Assembly: GCA_964420285.1 (NCBI GenBank)
Contig: CAYQTE010000096.1
Location: 1-13,925 of the forward strand
Source: CAYQTE01 sp964420285
GTDB taxonomy: Bacteria; Planctomycetota; Phycisphaerae; Tepidisphaerales; Tepidisphaeraceae
DNA length: 13,925 nucleotides
Direction of reading: 5' to 3'
Shown: positions 7,591-13,925 of the stretch, in pieces
Position numbering within the stretch: position 1 is the stretch's first letter
Layout: the number at the start of each line of letters is the position of its first letter
The notes under the pieces: model-generated
Told to the model about the DNA's origin: nothing
What the model saw: only the letters and a program-made list of their open reading frames with translations
Database searches by the model: none
Position numbers and translations under genes: made by a program

Positions 7591-7621
7591 TCATTGGGTC
7601 ATCATGTTCCCATGCTATAAA
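7591..7621 (+). promoter_or_regulatory. Putative activator-type promoter of the second propeller gene
   Basis: Seen: TCAT (7591-7594), 7 bases, TCATGTTC (7602-7609), 6 bases, TATAAA (7616-7621), then 47 bases to the ATG at 7669. TG at 7613-7614 makes an extended -10 (TGnTATAAA). All spacings equal those before copy 1, although the intervening bases differ, which suggests the conserved positions are under selection or were retained from the duplication. The -35 region is poor and contains the 11-bp-spaced TCAT half-sites instead. It may also drive the response regulator and kinase downstream. Confidence 0.55.
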
Positions 7622-7668
7622 CGTGGCTGGTTGAAGATCGCTTTACTTTTTGTGACTGAGGCATGTCA

Positions 7669-8787
7669 ATGAAAAAGATACTGGTATTGTTGGCGGCGGT
7701 GATCACTCTTATGGCGGTTCGCACATGGGCTCAGCCCGCGGCAGCGCCAGCGGATAAGCAATACTCCATCACCAAGAAAGCCAAGGTCGGCGGCGTGGGC
7801 GGATTCGATTACGTCTATGCCGACGCCGACGGCCGTAAGCTCTACATCCCGCGCTCGGGCACCGGCGCCCGCACCACCGTGTTCAATCTGGACACCCTGG
7901 AAAGCATCGGTACGATTGCCAACACACCCGGCGATCACGGCGTGGCGGTTGATCCCAAGACCCACCATGGCTTCGTGAGCTGCAGCCCGATCGTCATGTT
8001 CGATTCGGAGACCCTGGCCACGATCAAGACGATCGACCCGCAGGGCGGCCGGCCGGACGGCATCATGTATGAACCCTTCACCCAGCGCATCTACGTCCTG
8101 AGCCACTCGGCCCCCAACGTGCTGGTGATCGATCCCAAGGACGGCTCGGTGGCCGGCACGATTGACCTGGGCGGTCAGCCCGAACAGGGCCAGAGCGACG
8201 GGGCCGGCCATGTCTACATCGACCTGGAAGACAAGAGCCAGATTGCGGTTGTCGATGCCACAACGATGAAGGCGACGGCCCATTACGATCTGATGCCCAA
8301 GGGCGGCGCACCGGCCGGTCTGGGTCTGGACGCCAAGAACCACATCCTTTTTGCGATGTGCGCGACGCCGGCCAATTGCGTCGTCCTTACCACTGACGGC
8401 AAGATTCTCGACGCCCTTCCCATCGGGGCTGGCGTTGACAGCGGCGGATTCAATCCGGCGACGATGGAGGCGTTCAGCTCCAACGGCGGCGGGCAGGGCG
8501 AGTTGACCATCATCAAGGAAAACAGCCCAACCAGCTTTGTGGTTGAGCAGAAGCTTCAGACCATGCCCGGCGCCAAGACCTGCACGCTGGACAGCAAGAC
8601 CAATCGCATTCTTCTGATCGCGACGGAAATGCTGCCGCCGACGACGGCTCCGGCGGCAGTGACACCGGCCACGCAGCCGGCTGGCGCGGCGGCCGCCGGC
8701 GGTCGCGGCGCGGGTCGCGGCGGCGGTCGCGGCGCACGCCCAACGCCGGCTCCGGATGGATTTACCATCCTGGTCGCCAGCAAGTAA
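7669..8787 (+). CDS. Secreted YVTN/YncE-type beta-propeller protein, copy 2
   Basis: Tandem paralogue of the gene at 6408, with the same length (372 aa) and roughly three-quarters identical by eye across the propeller. Seen: a signal peptide starting MKKILVLL with likely cleavage after TWA (21), and blades with DYVYADADGRKLYIPR, HGVAVDPKTHHGFVSC, PDGIMYEP, NVLVIDPKDGSVAGTI and GLGLDAKNHILFAM. A Gly/Arg stretch (about 344-357) and a short Pro/Thr run precede the closing strand GFTILVASK. An ATG at 7663 is also in frame, but the start is placed at 7669 for two reasons. It aligns with the start of copy 1, and GAGG at 7658-7661 is then 7 bases upstream, against 1 base for the other ATG. Function is unknown. 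It ends 17 bases before the response regulator gene with no terminator between, so read-through into the two-component genes is likely. Confidence 0.85.
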   Translation: MKKILVLLAAVITLMAVRTWAQPAAAPADKQYSITKKAKVGGVGGFDYVYADADGRKLYIPRSGTGARTTVFNLDTLESIGTIANTPGDHGVAVDPKTHHGFVSCSPIVMFDSETLATIKTIDPQGGRPDGIMYEPFTQRIYVLSHSAPNVLVIDPKDGSVAGTIDLGGQPEQGQSDGAGHVYIDLEDKSQIAVVDATTMKATAHYDLMPKGGAPAGLGLDAKNHILFAMCATPANCVVLTTDGKILDALPIGAGVDSGGFNPATMEAFSSNGGGQGELTIIKENSPTSFVVEQKLQTMPGAKTCTLDSKTNRILLIATEMLPPTTAPAAVTPATQPAGAAAAGGRGAGRGGGRGARPTPAPDGFTILVASK

Positions 8788-8804
8788 CGCCCGCCTGATG
8801 ATTC

Positions 8805-9482
8805 ATGCGCGTGCTGTTGATCGAGGATTCCGAGCGGATTCAAAAGGCCGTGGCACGCGGCCTGCGAGCCAACGGCTATGCCGTCGACGCCACCGGCGAC
8901 GGCTCGCACGGCCTCTATCTGGCCCAAACTGAGCCCTATGATGTCATCGTGCTCGACCTCATGTTGCCAGGAATGGACGGCCTCACGTTCCTCCAGCGCA
9001 TTCGCCAGCAGGGCCAGAACACGCACGTGATCATCCTGACGGCCAAGGACACCGTGGAGGATCGCGTGACCGGGCTTCGCGCCGGCGCCGATGACTACCT
9101 GGTCAAGCCATTCGCGTTCGAGGAACTGCTGGCGCGTGTCGAAGCGCTGATTCGCCGCCGGCACGATGCCAAGAACCCGCGGCTTCAATTCGGGCAGTTG
9201 GTGGTGGACATATCCGCCAAACGCGTGTTCGTGGGCGGCGAGCCGATCGAATTGCCGCCGCGGGAATATGCGCTACTCGAATACCTGATCCTGCATCGCG
9301 GCCGGGTCGTCGGCCGATCGGAAATCGAATCCCACATCTACGATGAACAAGTCGAGCCAATGAGCAATGTCGTGGACGCGGCGGTCTATTCGCTGCGGAA
9401 AAAGATCGATCGGGGCTCTGGCGCATCGTATATTCAGACCCGGCGGGGGATGGGATATATTTTCGATCCAGGGACCGCATGA
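8805..9482 (+). CDS. OmpR-family response regulator (receiver plus winged-helix)
   Basis: DNA-binding response regulator, expected to be phosphorylated by the kinase that follows. Receiver domain about 1-116: acidic pair E7/D8, phospho-acceptor D51 in VLDLMLPGMDG, T79 and K101 in LVKPF. Winged-helix effector domain about 124-222, with LPPREYALLEYL, the SNVVDAAVYSLRKKI recognition-helix region and TRRGMGYIF. Length (225 aa) is standard for OmpR/PhoB types. No clear ribosome binding site precedes the ATG. Coupling to the propeller gene 17 bases upstream, or a weak site, is possible. The gene overlaps the kinase by ATGA. Likely targets include the two promoters with 11-bp-spaced TCAT repeats upstream of the propeller genes (inference). 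Confidence 0.95.
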   Translation: MRVLLIEDSERIQKAVARGLRANGYAVDATGDGSHGLYLAQTEPYDVIVLDLMLPGMDGLTFLQRIRQQGQNTHVIILTAKDTVEDRVTGLRAGADDYLVKPFAFEELLARVEALIRRRHDAKNPRLQFGQLVVDISAKRVFVGGEPIELPPREYALLEYLILHRGRVVGRSEIESHIYDEQVEPMSNVVDAAVYSLRKKIDRGSGASYIQTRRGMGYIFDPGTA

Positions 9483-10945
9483 CAAGCATTCGCGGCCAGC
9501 TTCAAAAGCGCCTTGGGCCGCCGATCGCGATATTGGTCGTTGTGTCGGTCGCGGCCCTGTATCTCTACGTCCGGCATGTCCTGGATAAGGATTTTGATGC
9601 GACGCTGGCGGCCAAGGCGCGGGCCGTCGCCGCGGGGGTGCGCTGGGACGACGAGCGGCCGTTCGAACTCGTCTCGCCCGACACGGCCAGCGAGGAATTT
9701 TCGCCCGACAAACACGCGGAATATTTTCAGATTCGCCGGTCCGATGGGAGCAGTGCCCTGCGGTCCAGTTCGCTGAAATCCGCTGATCTGCCCCCGCTGG
9801 CGGCAAAACCGGACAAGACAGCCTTCAGCGACGTGGCGCTACCCGATGGACGAGCCGGGCGCGAGGTCGTCATTCGATTCGTGCCCATGCGCGATCCGGA
9901 CGATGTGGCGATCCCTGTCAGTACGACATCGCCCGACGTGCAGATGACTCTCACGGTGGCCCAGGGTCGCCACGCGCTGGATGAGCCGCTGGCCGTGCTG
10001 CTGACCTCTTTGGCGATCGGGTCGGCGGTCTTCATCGCCGGGGCGTTGTTGATCGTCATCATGGCGGTTCGGCGAAGCCTCCAGCCGCTGGAGGCCATGG
10101 CCAAGGCGGCCGCGAGCGACCCGGCCGACGCGGCCGGGCAGCCCTTCCCCGTCGCCGGCATGCCCAGGGAACTTGCCCCCATCTGCCAGTATCTCAACGA
10201 GCTTGTCGGGCGGCTGCAAACCGCGTTTCAGCGCGAGCGGCGATTCACGGCCGATGTGGCTCACGAACTGCGCACGCCCATCGCCGAACTGCGTGCCATC
10301 ACGGAGGTGGCACTGAACTATCCGGCGACGGCGGCGGAAAATTCGGAGACGCTCAGCGACGCCCTGGCGATTTCCCGGCATATGGAATCGGTCGTGACCA
10401 CGCTGCTGGCTCTGGCGCGGTGCCATGCGGGCAGGCCGTCCATCGCGATGGAATCGGTCGACCTGACGGCGATGGTTCAGAAGTTCTGGCACACGATGGC
10501 GGAACAGGCCGTGAAGAACCGCCTGACCGTCCAATTCGACATGGCCCAGCCGGCGATCGTCGAATCGAATCCCACGCTGTTGGCGGGCGTCGTGTCGAAT
10601 CTGCTTTCCAATGCGGCCAGCTATTGCCCGCCCGGCGGCCGCATTACCTGCCGCATCCAGCAGGCGGCCGATGCGACGATGATGGAGGTTTCCAACACGG
10701 CCGAATCGCTGACGGCCGACGATCTGGCACACATGTTCGAGCCGTTCTGGCGCAAAGACCCGGCGCGCTCCAGCGGCAGCCAGAGCGGCCTGGGGCTGGC
10801 GCTGGCGCAGGCGTATTGCAGCGTGCTGGGGGCGACAATCATTGCGGAAATGCCGGAATCAAATGTAATTCGCATGGTCTTTCGCCTGCCAACCGGCCAA
10901 GCGCGATCGTCGGACGGCGGGGCGCAAGCGCCTCAGCGGGCATGA
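9479..10945 (+). CDS. Membrane sensor histidine kinase
   Basis: Inner-membrane sensor kinase, partner of the overlapping response regulator (start ATG and regulator stop TGA share ATGA). Seen: TM1 about 14-31, an extracytoplasmic sensor region of about 140 residues (32-171) without a motif I recognise, TM2 about 172-196, a HAMP-like linker to about 250, then the H-box FTADVAHELRTP with H262. The ATPase domain has the N-box SNLLSNAA (373-380), an F-box with MFEPFWRKD (419-427) and the G2 box GLGLALA (437-443). The usual DxGxG of the G1 box is replaced by SNTAES (405-410). Asn-type G1 boxes occur in some kinases of the heavy-metal-sensor (CusS-like) type, so this need not mean loss of activity. 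The stimulus cannot be told. The gene ends 15 bases from the convergent holB. Confidence 0.95.
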   Translation: MTSIRGQLQKRLGPPIAILVVVSVAALYLYVRHVLDKDFDATLAAKARAVAAGVRWDDERPFELVSPDTASEEFSPDKHAEYFQIRRSDGSSALRSSSLKSADLPPLAAKPDKTAFSDVALPDGRAGREVVIRFVPMRDPDDVAIPVSTTSPDVQMTLTVAQGRHALDEPLAVLLTSLAIGSAVFIAGALLIVIMAVRRSLQPLEAMAKAAASDPADAAGQPFPVAGMPRELAPICQYLNELVGRLQTAFQRERRFTADVAHELRTPIAELRAITEVALNYPATAAENSETLSDALAISRHMESVVTTLLALARCHAGRPSIAMESVDLTAMVQKFWHTMAEQAVKNRLTVQFDMAQPAIVESNPTLLAGVVSNLLSNAASYCPPGGRITCRIQQAADATMMEVSNTAESLTADDLAHMFEPFWRKDPARSSGSQSGLGLALAQAYCSVLGATIIAEMPESNVIRMVFRLPTGQARSSDGGAQAPQRA

Positions 10946-10949
10946 CCGG

Positions 10950-10974
10950 GCCGTTGCGATTTATCCCGAACGGC
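10950..10974. terminator. Short hairpin between convergent kinase and holB genes
   Basis: GCCGTT (10950-10955) and AACGGC (10969-10974) form a perfect 6-bp stem with a 13-base loop spanning the 15-base gap and the end of holB. Its position between convergent stops suggests a bidirectional terminator, but it lacks T-runs and the stem is short. Confidence 0.25.
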
Positions 10975-12073
10975 GCAGCGAGCCCCGCAGTGCGGCCGAC
11001 AATTGTTGTAGCGCCACCGCGACATTCACGTTCGCGTCGAGATAGCGATCGGTCATCGCGATCGCGTCGATGGCGCGGCAGATGTTCTCCATGGTCTTTC
11101 CGGCGGTGGGCGACCCGGCGGCCGACGATGCTTCCAGGCGGCGGCGCAGTCGCTGGGACATCAGCCGGAGATATGTCGCCAGACCCTCGCGCGTGGCGGC
11201 GTCCTTGCTGGCCAGTTCGTCTTTGTCGATGCGTTTTTGACCGAAGGCCTCGGCGGCGGATTTGAGAAACTCGCCGATGTCGTCGGCGAGTTGGCCCGAG
11301 GCGTCGATCAGTCGATCCAGGCGACCGCAAAGATCCTTCGCCGGCTCGATCATCCCGTCCTCAATCAGATTCATGGCCCCGCCCAGCGACCCATCGGACA
11401 TCTCGGCCGCTTGCGCCGCGTCGCTTTCGGCGATGCCGCGTTGCGTGAGGCCGGCCTTAACGATCTGGGCCGGCAGAGCGGCGAACGTGACGATCCGGCA
11501 GCGGCTGCGAATGGTCGGCAGCAGCGATTCGGGTTGATCGGCCAGCAGGATGATGAGCGTTCCGCGATCGTCGGCCGAGCCGGGCGGCTCCTCGAGAGTC
11601 TTGAGAATCCCGTTCTGCGCGGCGGCGTTCATCAGATGCGCTTCCTCGATGACAAACGCCTTGCCGTGCCCCAGCGATGACTTGCGCCCGGCCGGCTCGA
11701 TCAGCTCGGGGCGAAGCACCTGGATCGACAGGTCGATTCCCTTGGACTTGCCGGTCTTGTCGTGATAGCGGATGAGCTGGCGGGTGATCAGGTGATAATC
11801 GGGGTGCGTGCCGGTATCGATGAGCCGGCAGCTTGGGCACGAACCGCAAGCGTTGTGCGAAGGGGCGGCGGATTTTCTGGATTTTGCGGCCAGAGGTTCT
11901 CCCGCGTTTTCGCAAAGCCACCAGGCGGCCAGCGCGCGGGCGGTTGTGGATTTGCCCACGCCCGCGGGACCGGCGAAAATCAGGCCGTGCGCCAGCCGGC
12001 CGCTCGACATCGCCGCCGTCAGGGCTTCGATCGCGGTGCTCTGCCCGAGAATGTCGTCCAGTTTGGGGGGCAT
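10961..12073 (-). CDS. holB: DNA polymerase III subunit delta' (clamp-loader AAA+ protein)
   Basis: Clamp-loader subunit of the replicative polymerase. Seen: an AAA+ module with DDILGQ near the start, Walker A GPAGVGKST (35-43), a Cys cluster C54, C76, C79 and C82, a Walker B-like FVIEEAH (140-146), LKTLEEPP (158-164) and the TIRSRC sensor/arginine-finger region (187-192). A helical C-terminal domain follows to 370. The Cys ligands match the zinc site of clamp-loader subunits, but the first gap (C54 to C76) is longer than in E. coli delta', with a Ser/Lys/Ala-rich insertion. The intact Walker A leaves open a DnaX-like ATPase role, but the absence of a long C-terminal tail and the position after tmk (7-base gap) favour holB. 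No clear ribosome binding site precedes the start, so coupling to tmk is likely. Confidence 0.85.
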   Translation of the reverse strand: MPPKLDDILGQSTAIEALTAAMSSGRLAHGLIFAGPAGVGKSTTARALAAWWLCENAGEPLAAKSRKSAAPSHNACGSCPSCRLIDTGTHPDYHLITRQLIRYHDKTGKSKGIDLSIQVLRPELIEPAGRKSSLGHGKAFVIEEAHLMNAAAQNGILKTLEEPPGSADDRGTLIILLADQPESLLPTIRSRCRIVTFAALPAQIVKAGLTQRGIAESDAAQAAEMSDGSLGGAMNLIEDGMIEPAKDLCGRLDRLIDASGQLADDIGEFLKSAAEAFGQKRIDKDELASKDAATREGLATYLRLMSQRLRRRLEASSAAGSPTAGKTMENICRAIDAIAMTDRYLDANVNVAVALQQLSAALRGSLRRSG

Positions 12074-12080
12074 GATTGAA

Positions 12081-12734
12081 TCATCGCGATATATCGCGGT
12101 CGGGAAACGCCTTCACCACCGCCGACCACATTGCCTCATGCACCGTGTCCAGTGGCTCGGCGGCGTTGACCACCATGAATCGGTCGGGATCGGCCGCCGC
12201 CTGTTCCAGATACCGATTTCGCACCTGCCGATGATAATCCAGGCTCCGGCGTTCGATGCGGTCCTTGGCGATGCCGATGCGACGCTCGGCCGCGATTTCG
12301 GGTGTCATGTCCAGAAGGATGGTCAGATCGGGCCACCGGCCGGCGATCGCAATCTCGCCGACGGAAATGATTTCCGCCGCGGTCAGTCCGTCGCCGCCGG
12401 CTTGATACGCCAACGTGCTGGAGACGAACCGGTCGCACAGGACGCACGCGCCGGCCGCCAGGGCGGGGAGGATCGACTGCTTCATCAGTTGCGCCCGCGA
12501 CGCCATGTAAAGCAGCATCTCGCATCGCATGGACATTTCGTGATGATCGGGACTGAGCAGGATCGAGCGGATTTGTTCGCCGATATGGGTGGCGCCCGGA
12601 TCGCGCAGGGACACGACGCTTGTGCCGAGCGATTCGATACGCTGGCGCAGAAGCGAAAGCTGCGTGGATTTCCCCGACGCTTCGCCGCCTTCCAGCACGA
12701 TGAATTTTCCAGACAATCGAGGCATGGGCGTCAT
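12081..12734 (-). CDS. tmk: Thymidylate kinase (dTMP kinase)
   Basis: Cytoplasmic kinase converting dTMP to dTDP with ATP, the last specific step toward dTTP. Seen: FIVLEGGEASGKST with the P-loop at 16-24, RDPGAT (44-49) in place of the common REPGGT, the RAQ substrate-binding region around R80, CDRFVSSTLAYQ with D101/R102, and an Arg-rich lid around 151-163. Length (217 aa) is typical. The start ATG overlaps the stop of the upstream TraB-family gene as ATGA, which supports this start over a second in-frame Met three codons later. Together with holB this forms a replication-linked pair common in bacteria. Confidence 0.95.
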   Translation of the reverse strand: MTPMPRLSGKFIVLEGGEASGKSTQLSLLRQRIESLGTSVVSLRDPGATHIGEQIRSILLSPDHHEMSMRCEMLLYMASRAQLMKQSILPALAAGACVLCDRFVSSTLAYQAGGDGLTAAEIISVGEIAIAGRWPDLTILLDMTPEIAAERRIGIAKDRIERRSLDYHRQVRNRYLEQAAADPDRFMVVNAAEPLDTVHEAMWSAVVKAFPDRDISR

Positions 12735-13771
12735 TTGAACGCCCCGGGGTCGGATTCGGAAGGCCTCGTCGCCGCATGTTTGTTCGCCGCCTCGTCCGGC
12801 GGGCCGAAGATCAGGTCGGCCGCCTGGTCGAGAAGCGATTCCGCCAGCGACGGTTCATCCGGCCGGATCGTCAAATCCCACGCCACGCGCCATTGCGTCT
12901 GCACGGGGGCAAATCCCATCGCCACCAACCGGTCCGACATTTCCGGCATATGTGCCGCGCCATAGAAAATCGCCAGCTTCTTCTTGCCGGCGTCAAGCTG
13001 CTGGGCAAGGACGGCGATGGCGGCCTTGTTGCGCTCGGTGACCAGCACGCTCGGCCCCGGCCCCAGGAGCGATTGGATATCTTCATCCGGCGAGCTGAGT
13101 TGCTGCGCCAGTGCCACCTTGAGCTGCCGCCGGCCGTCGGGTCGCGTAAACAGCGAGATCGCGTCGTGCAACTCCTGGCGCGGATCGGCATCGGAATTGT
13201 CCGACGGCTGCTGCATGCCCTTCATGAACTGGCGAAAGATGATCGATTCGATGGACTCGCCGCGTTCGGCCTGCATTTTCTCGAAGGTTTCCTTGTCCAG
13301 ATCGGCATGCACGAAATTTGGCGCGGTGTAGTCGATGGCGTCAAGCTGGAATTTCAAATCCAGCACATTGGTCAGCAGCCGCTGAAAATCGCTCAGGGCG
13401 CTATCCGACTGCGGCCCGTCGGGCGAGGGCGGAGCGCTGTCGCGCGGCATCACCAGTTCATACAGCACCGCGTCGTACGATTGAAAATCCTTCACCAGCG
13501 ATTTGTAATACGACGACTCGGCGATGTGGACAGCCCCGATGAGATGCACCTCGACGCCCGCCGCATTGCGGAACGTGACATCCGCCGTTTGCAAACTTCC
13601 CCCGGAGTGGCCGTCATCGACGAACCGCATGTATTGGACGGGCCGGGTCGTCGCATTGGCCACGGCCGCATCCGCCGCCGCGGAACAGTCGCCGACCAAG
13701 CCAATGCCGCCGGGCGCCAGCATTGCCACGGCCACCGCCGTAACTGACCACCATGTACCAAGTCGCCTCAT
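12731..13771 (-). CDS. Exported TraB/GumN/TIKI-superfamily protein
   Basis: Predicted secreted or periplasmic protein of the TraB/PrgY/GumN/TIKI superfamily. Some members (TIKI) are metalloproteases; most bacterial members are uncharacterised. Seen: an N-terminal signal peptide (MRRLG, hydrophobic to about 26, cleavage probably in the Ala-rich stretch 31-36), then the paired GxxH motifs that mark the family, GAVH (79-82) and GAAH (271-274). A glutamate follows the first (YELV, E105), and TERN (245-248) precedes the second. C29 does not sit in a proper lipobox, so this is probably not a lipoprotein. Unlike archaeal or plant TraB proteins there is no C-terminal membrane domain; the tail is polar. 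The start is supported by a perfect AGGAGG (13777-13782) 5 bases upstream. It is the first gene of a tightly packed unit with tmk and holB. Confidence 0.8.
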   Translation of the reverse strand: MRRLGTWWSVTAVAVAMLAPGGIGLVGDCSAAADAAVANATTRPVQYMRFVDDGHSGGSLQTADVTFRNAAGVEVHLIGAVHIAESSYYKSLVKDFQSYDAVLYELVMPRDSAPPSPDGPQSDSALSDFQRLLTNVLDLKFQLDAIDYTAPNFVHADLDKETFEKMQAERGESIESIIFRQFMKGMQQPSDNSDADPRQELHDAISLFTRPDGRRQLKVALAQQLSSPDEDIQSLLGPGPSVLVTERNKAAIAVLAQQLDAGKKKLAIFYGAAHMPEMSDRLVAMGFAPVQTQWRVAWDLTIRPDEPSLAESLLDQAADLIFGPPDEAANKHAATRPSESDPGAFK

Positions 13772-13776
13772 AGGTG

Positions 13777-13803
13777 CCTCCTGTGCATTCTTGACAGAGT
13801 ATA
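13777..13803 (-). promoter_or_regulatory. Strong ribosome binding site and possible -10 box for the TraB-family/tmk/holB unit
   Basis: Reading on the minus strand, TATACT (13798-13803) is a good -10 match, with AGGAGG (13777-13782) about 15 bases further on and then the start codon. This implies a short leader of roughly 20 bases. No convincing -35 box is seen at the right distance, so the -10 call is tentative; the ribosome binding site is clear. Confidence 0.45.
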
Positions 13804-13902
13804 CACTCCCCGCCGGCTGTTGGGGCGTACCGGGCGCGCCGGGAGCACCGTCCGCTACCCCCGCCCCGCGAGTGCCCGATTTTCCGGGAGCCTGTCTTTT
13901 CC

Positions 13903-13925
13903 TCCTCCCCTTGTACTCAGGGGGA
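13903..13925. repeat. Partial palindromic intergenic repeat at the window edge
   Basis: TCCTCCCC, then TTGTACTC, then AGGGGGA form an inverted repeat: TCCCC at 13906-13910 pairs with GGGGA at 13921-13925. If GGAGG follows beyond the edge, the stem would be longer. From memory, CCTCCCC...GTACTC...GGGGAGG palindromes are frequent REP-like repeats in planctomycete genomes. The rest of 13804-13902 is GC-rich and I see no gene in it. Confidence 0.4.

Noticed and set aside
7663..7668. ATG at 7663 as start of the second propeller gene
   Set aside because: Its spacing to GAGG would be 1 base; the ATG at 7669 has proper spacing and aligns with the start and 47-base leader of the paralogue.
11808..13747. 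Plus-strand reading frames of 385 and 323 codons opposite holB, tmk and the TraB-family gene
   Set aside because: The real genes on the minus strand have complete motif sets and a ribosome binding site or overlapping junctions; these frames are complementary-strand shadows.
13791..13803. Plus-strand TTGACA at 13791-13796 as a -35 box
   Set aside because: No -10 box follows at a suitable distance and there is no plus-strand gene downstream in the window.

Overview
The window looks like ordinary chromosomal DNA from a GC-rich, Gram-negative-type bacterium. Several traits suggest a planctomycete, possibly of the Phycisphaerae: Ala/Pro/Thr/Gln-rich junctions after the signal peptides, an alpha-galactosidase carrying an extra beta-sandwich-like domain, a tmk-holB pair, and GCAAAGACGC-type and CCCC...GTAC...GGGG-type palindromic repeats between genes. 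The assignment is an inference; there is no rRNA or other taxonomic marker. I see no tRNA, rRNA, CRISPR array, transposase, integrase or phage gene. Genes are closely packed and no intergenic gap exceeds 300 bases.

Left part (1-6180, all minus strand). In transcription order there is uvrA (nucleotide excision repair), a roughly 190-bp inverted-repeat element, a metal-dependent amidohydrolase, and, 8 bases after it, a GH4 alpha-galactosidase (melA) that runs off the left edge. The last two genes form a likely small operon. MelA continues well past the normal end of the family into an extra domain.

Middle part (6181-10945, plus strand). Two tandem paralogous genes encode secreted YVTN/YncE-type beta-propellers of equal length (372 aa). 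An OmpR-family response regulator follows 17 bases later, and a membrane histidine kinase overlaps it by 4 bases. Both propeller genes are preceded by the same promoter architecture: two TCAT half-sites 11 bp apart, the second extended to TCATGTTC, then 6 bp, then TATARA, then exactly 47 bp to the start codon. An 11-bp direct repeat in place of a good -35 box is what OmpR/PhoB-type regulators often bind. The simplest reading is a self-contained module in which the two-component system controls the two secreted propellers. This is the most interesting part of the window.

Right part (10961-13771, minus strand, convergent with the kinase). A secreted TraB/GumN/TIKI-type protein is followed by thymidylate kinase (tmk, 4-base overlap) and the DNA polymerase III delta-prime subunit (holB, 7-base gap). 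tmk-holB is a common bacterial pairing; the exported protein in front is the less usual partner. The last 20 or so bases of the window look like half of another intergenic palindromic repeat.
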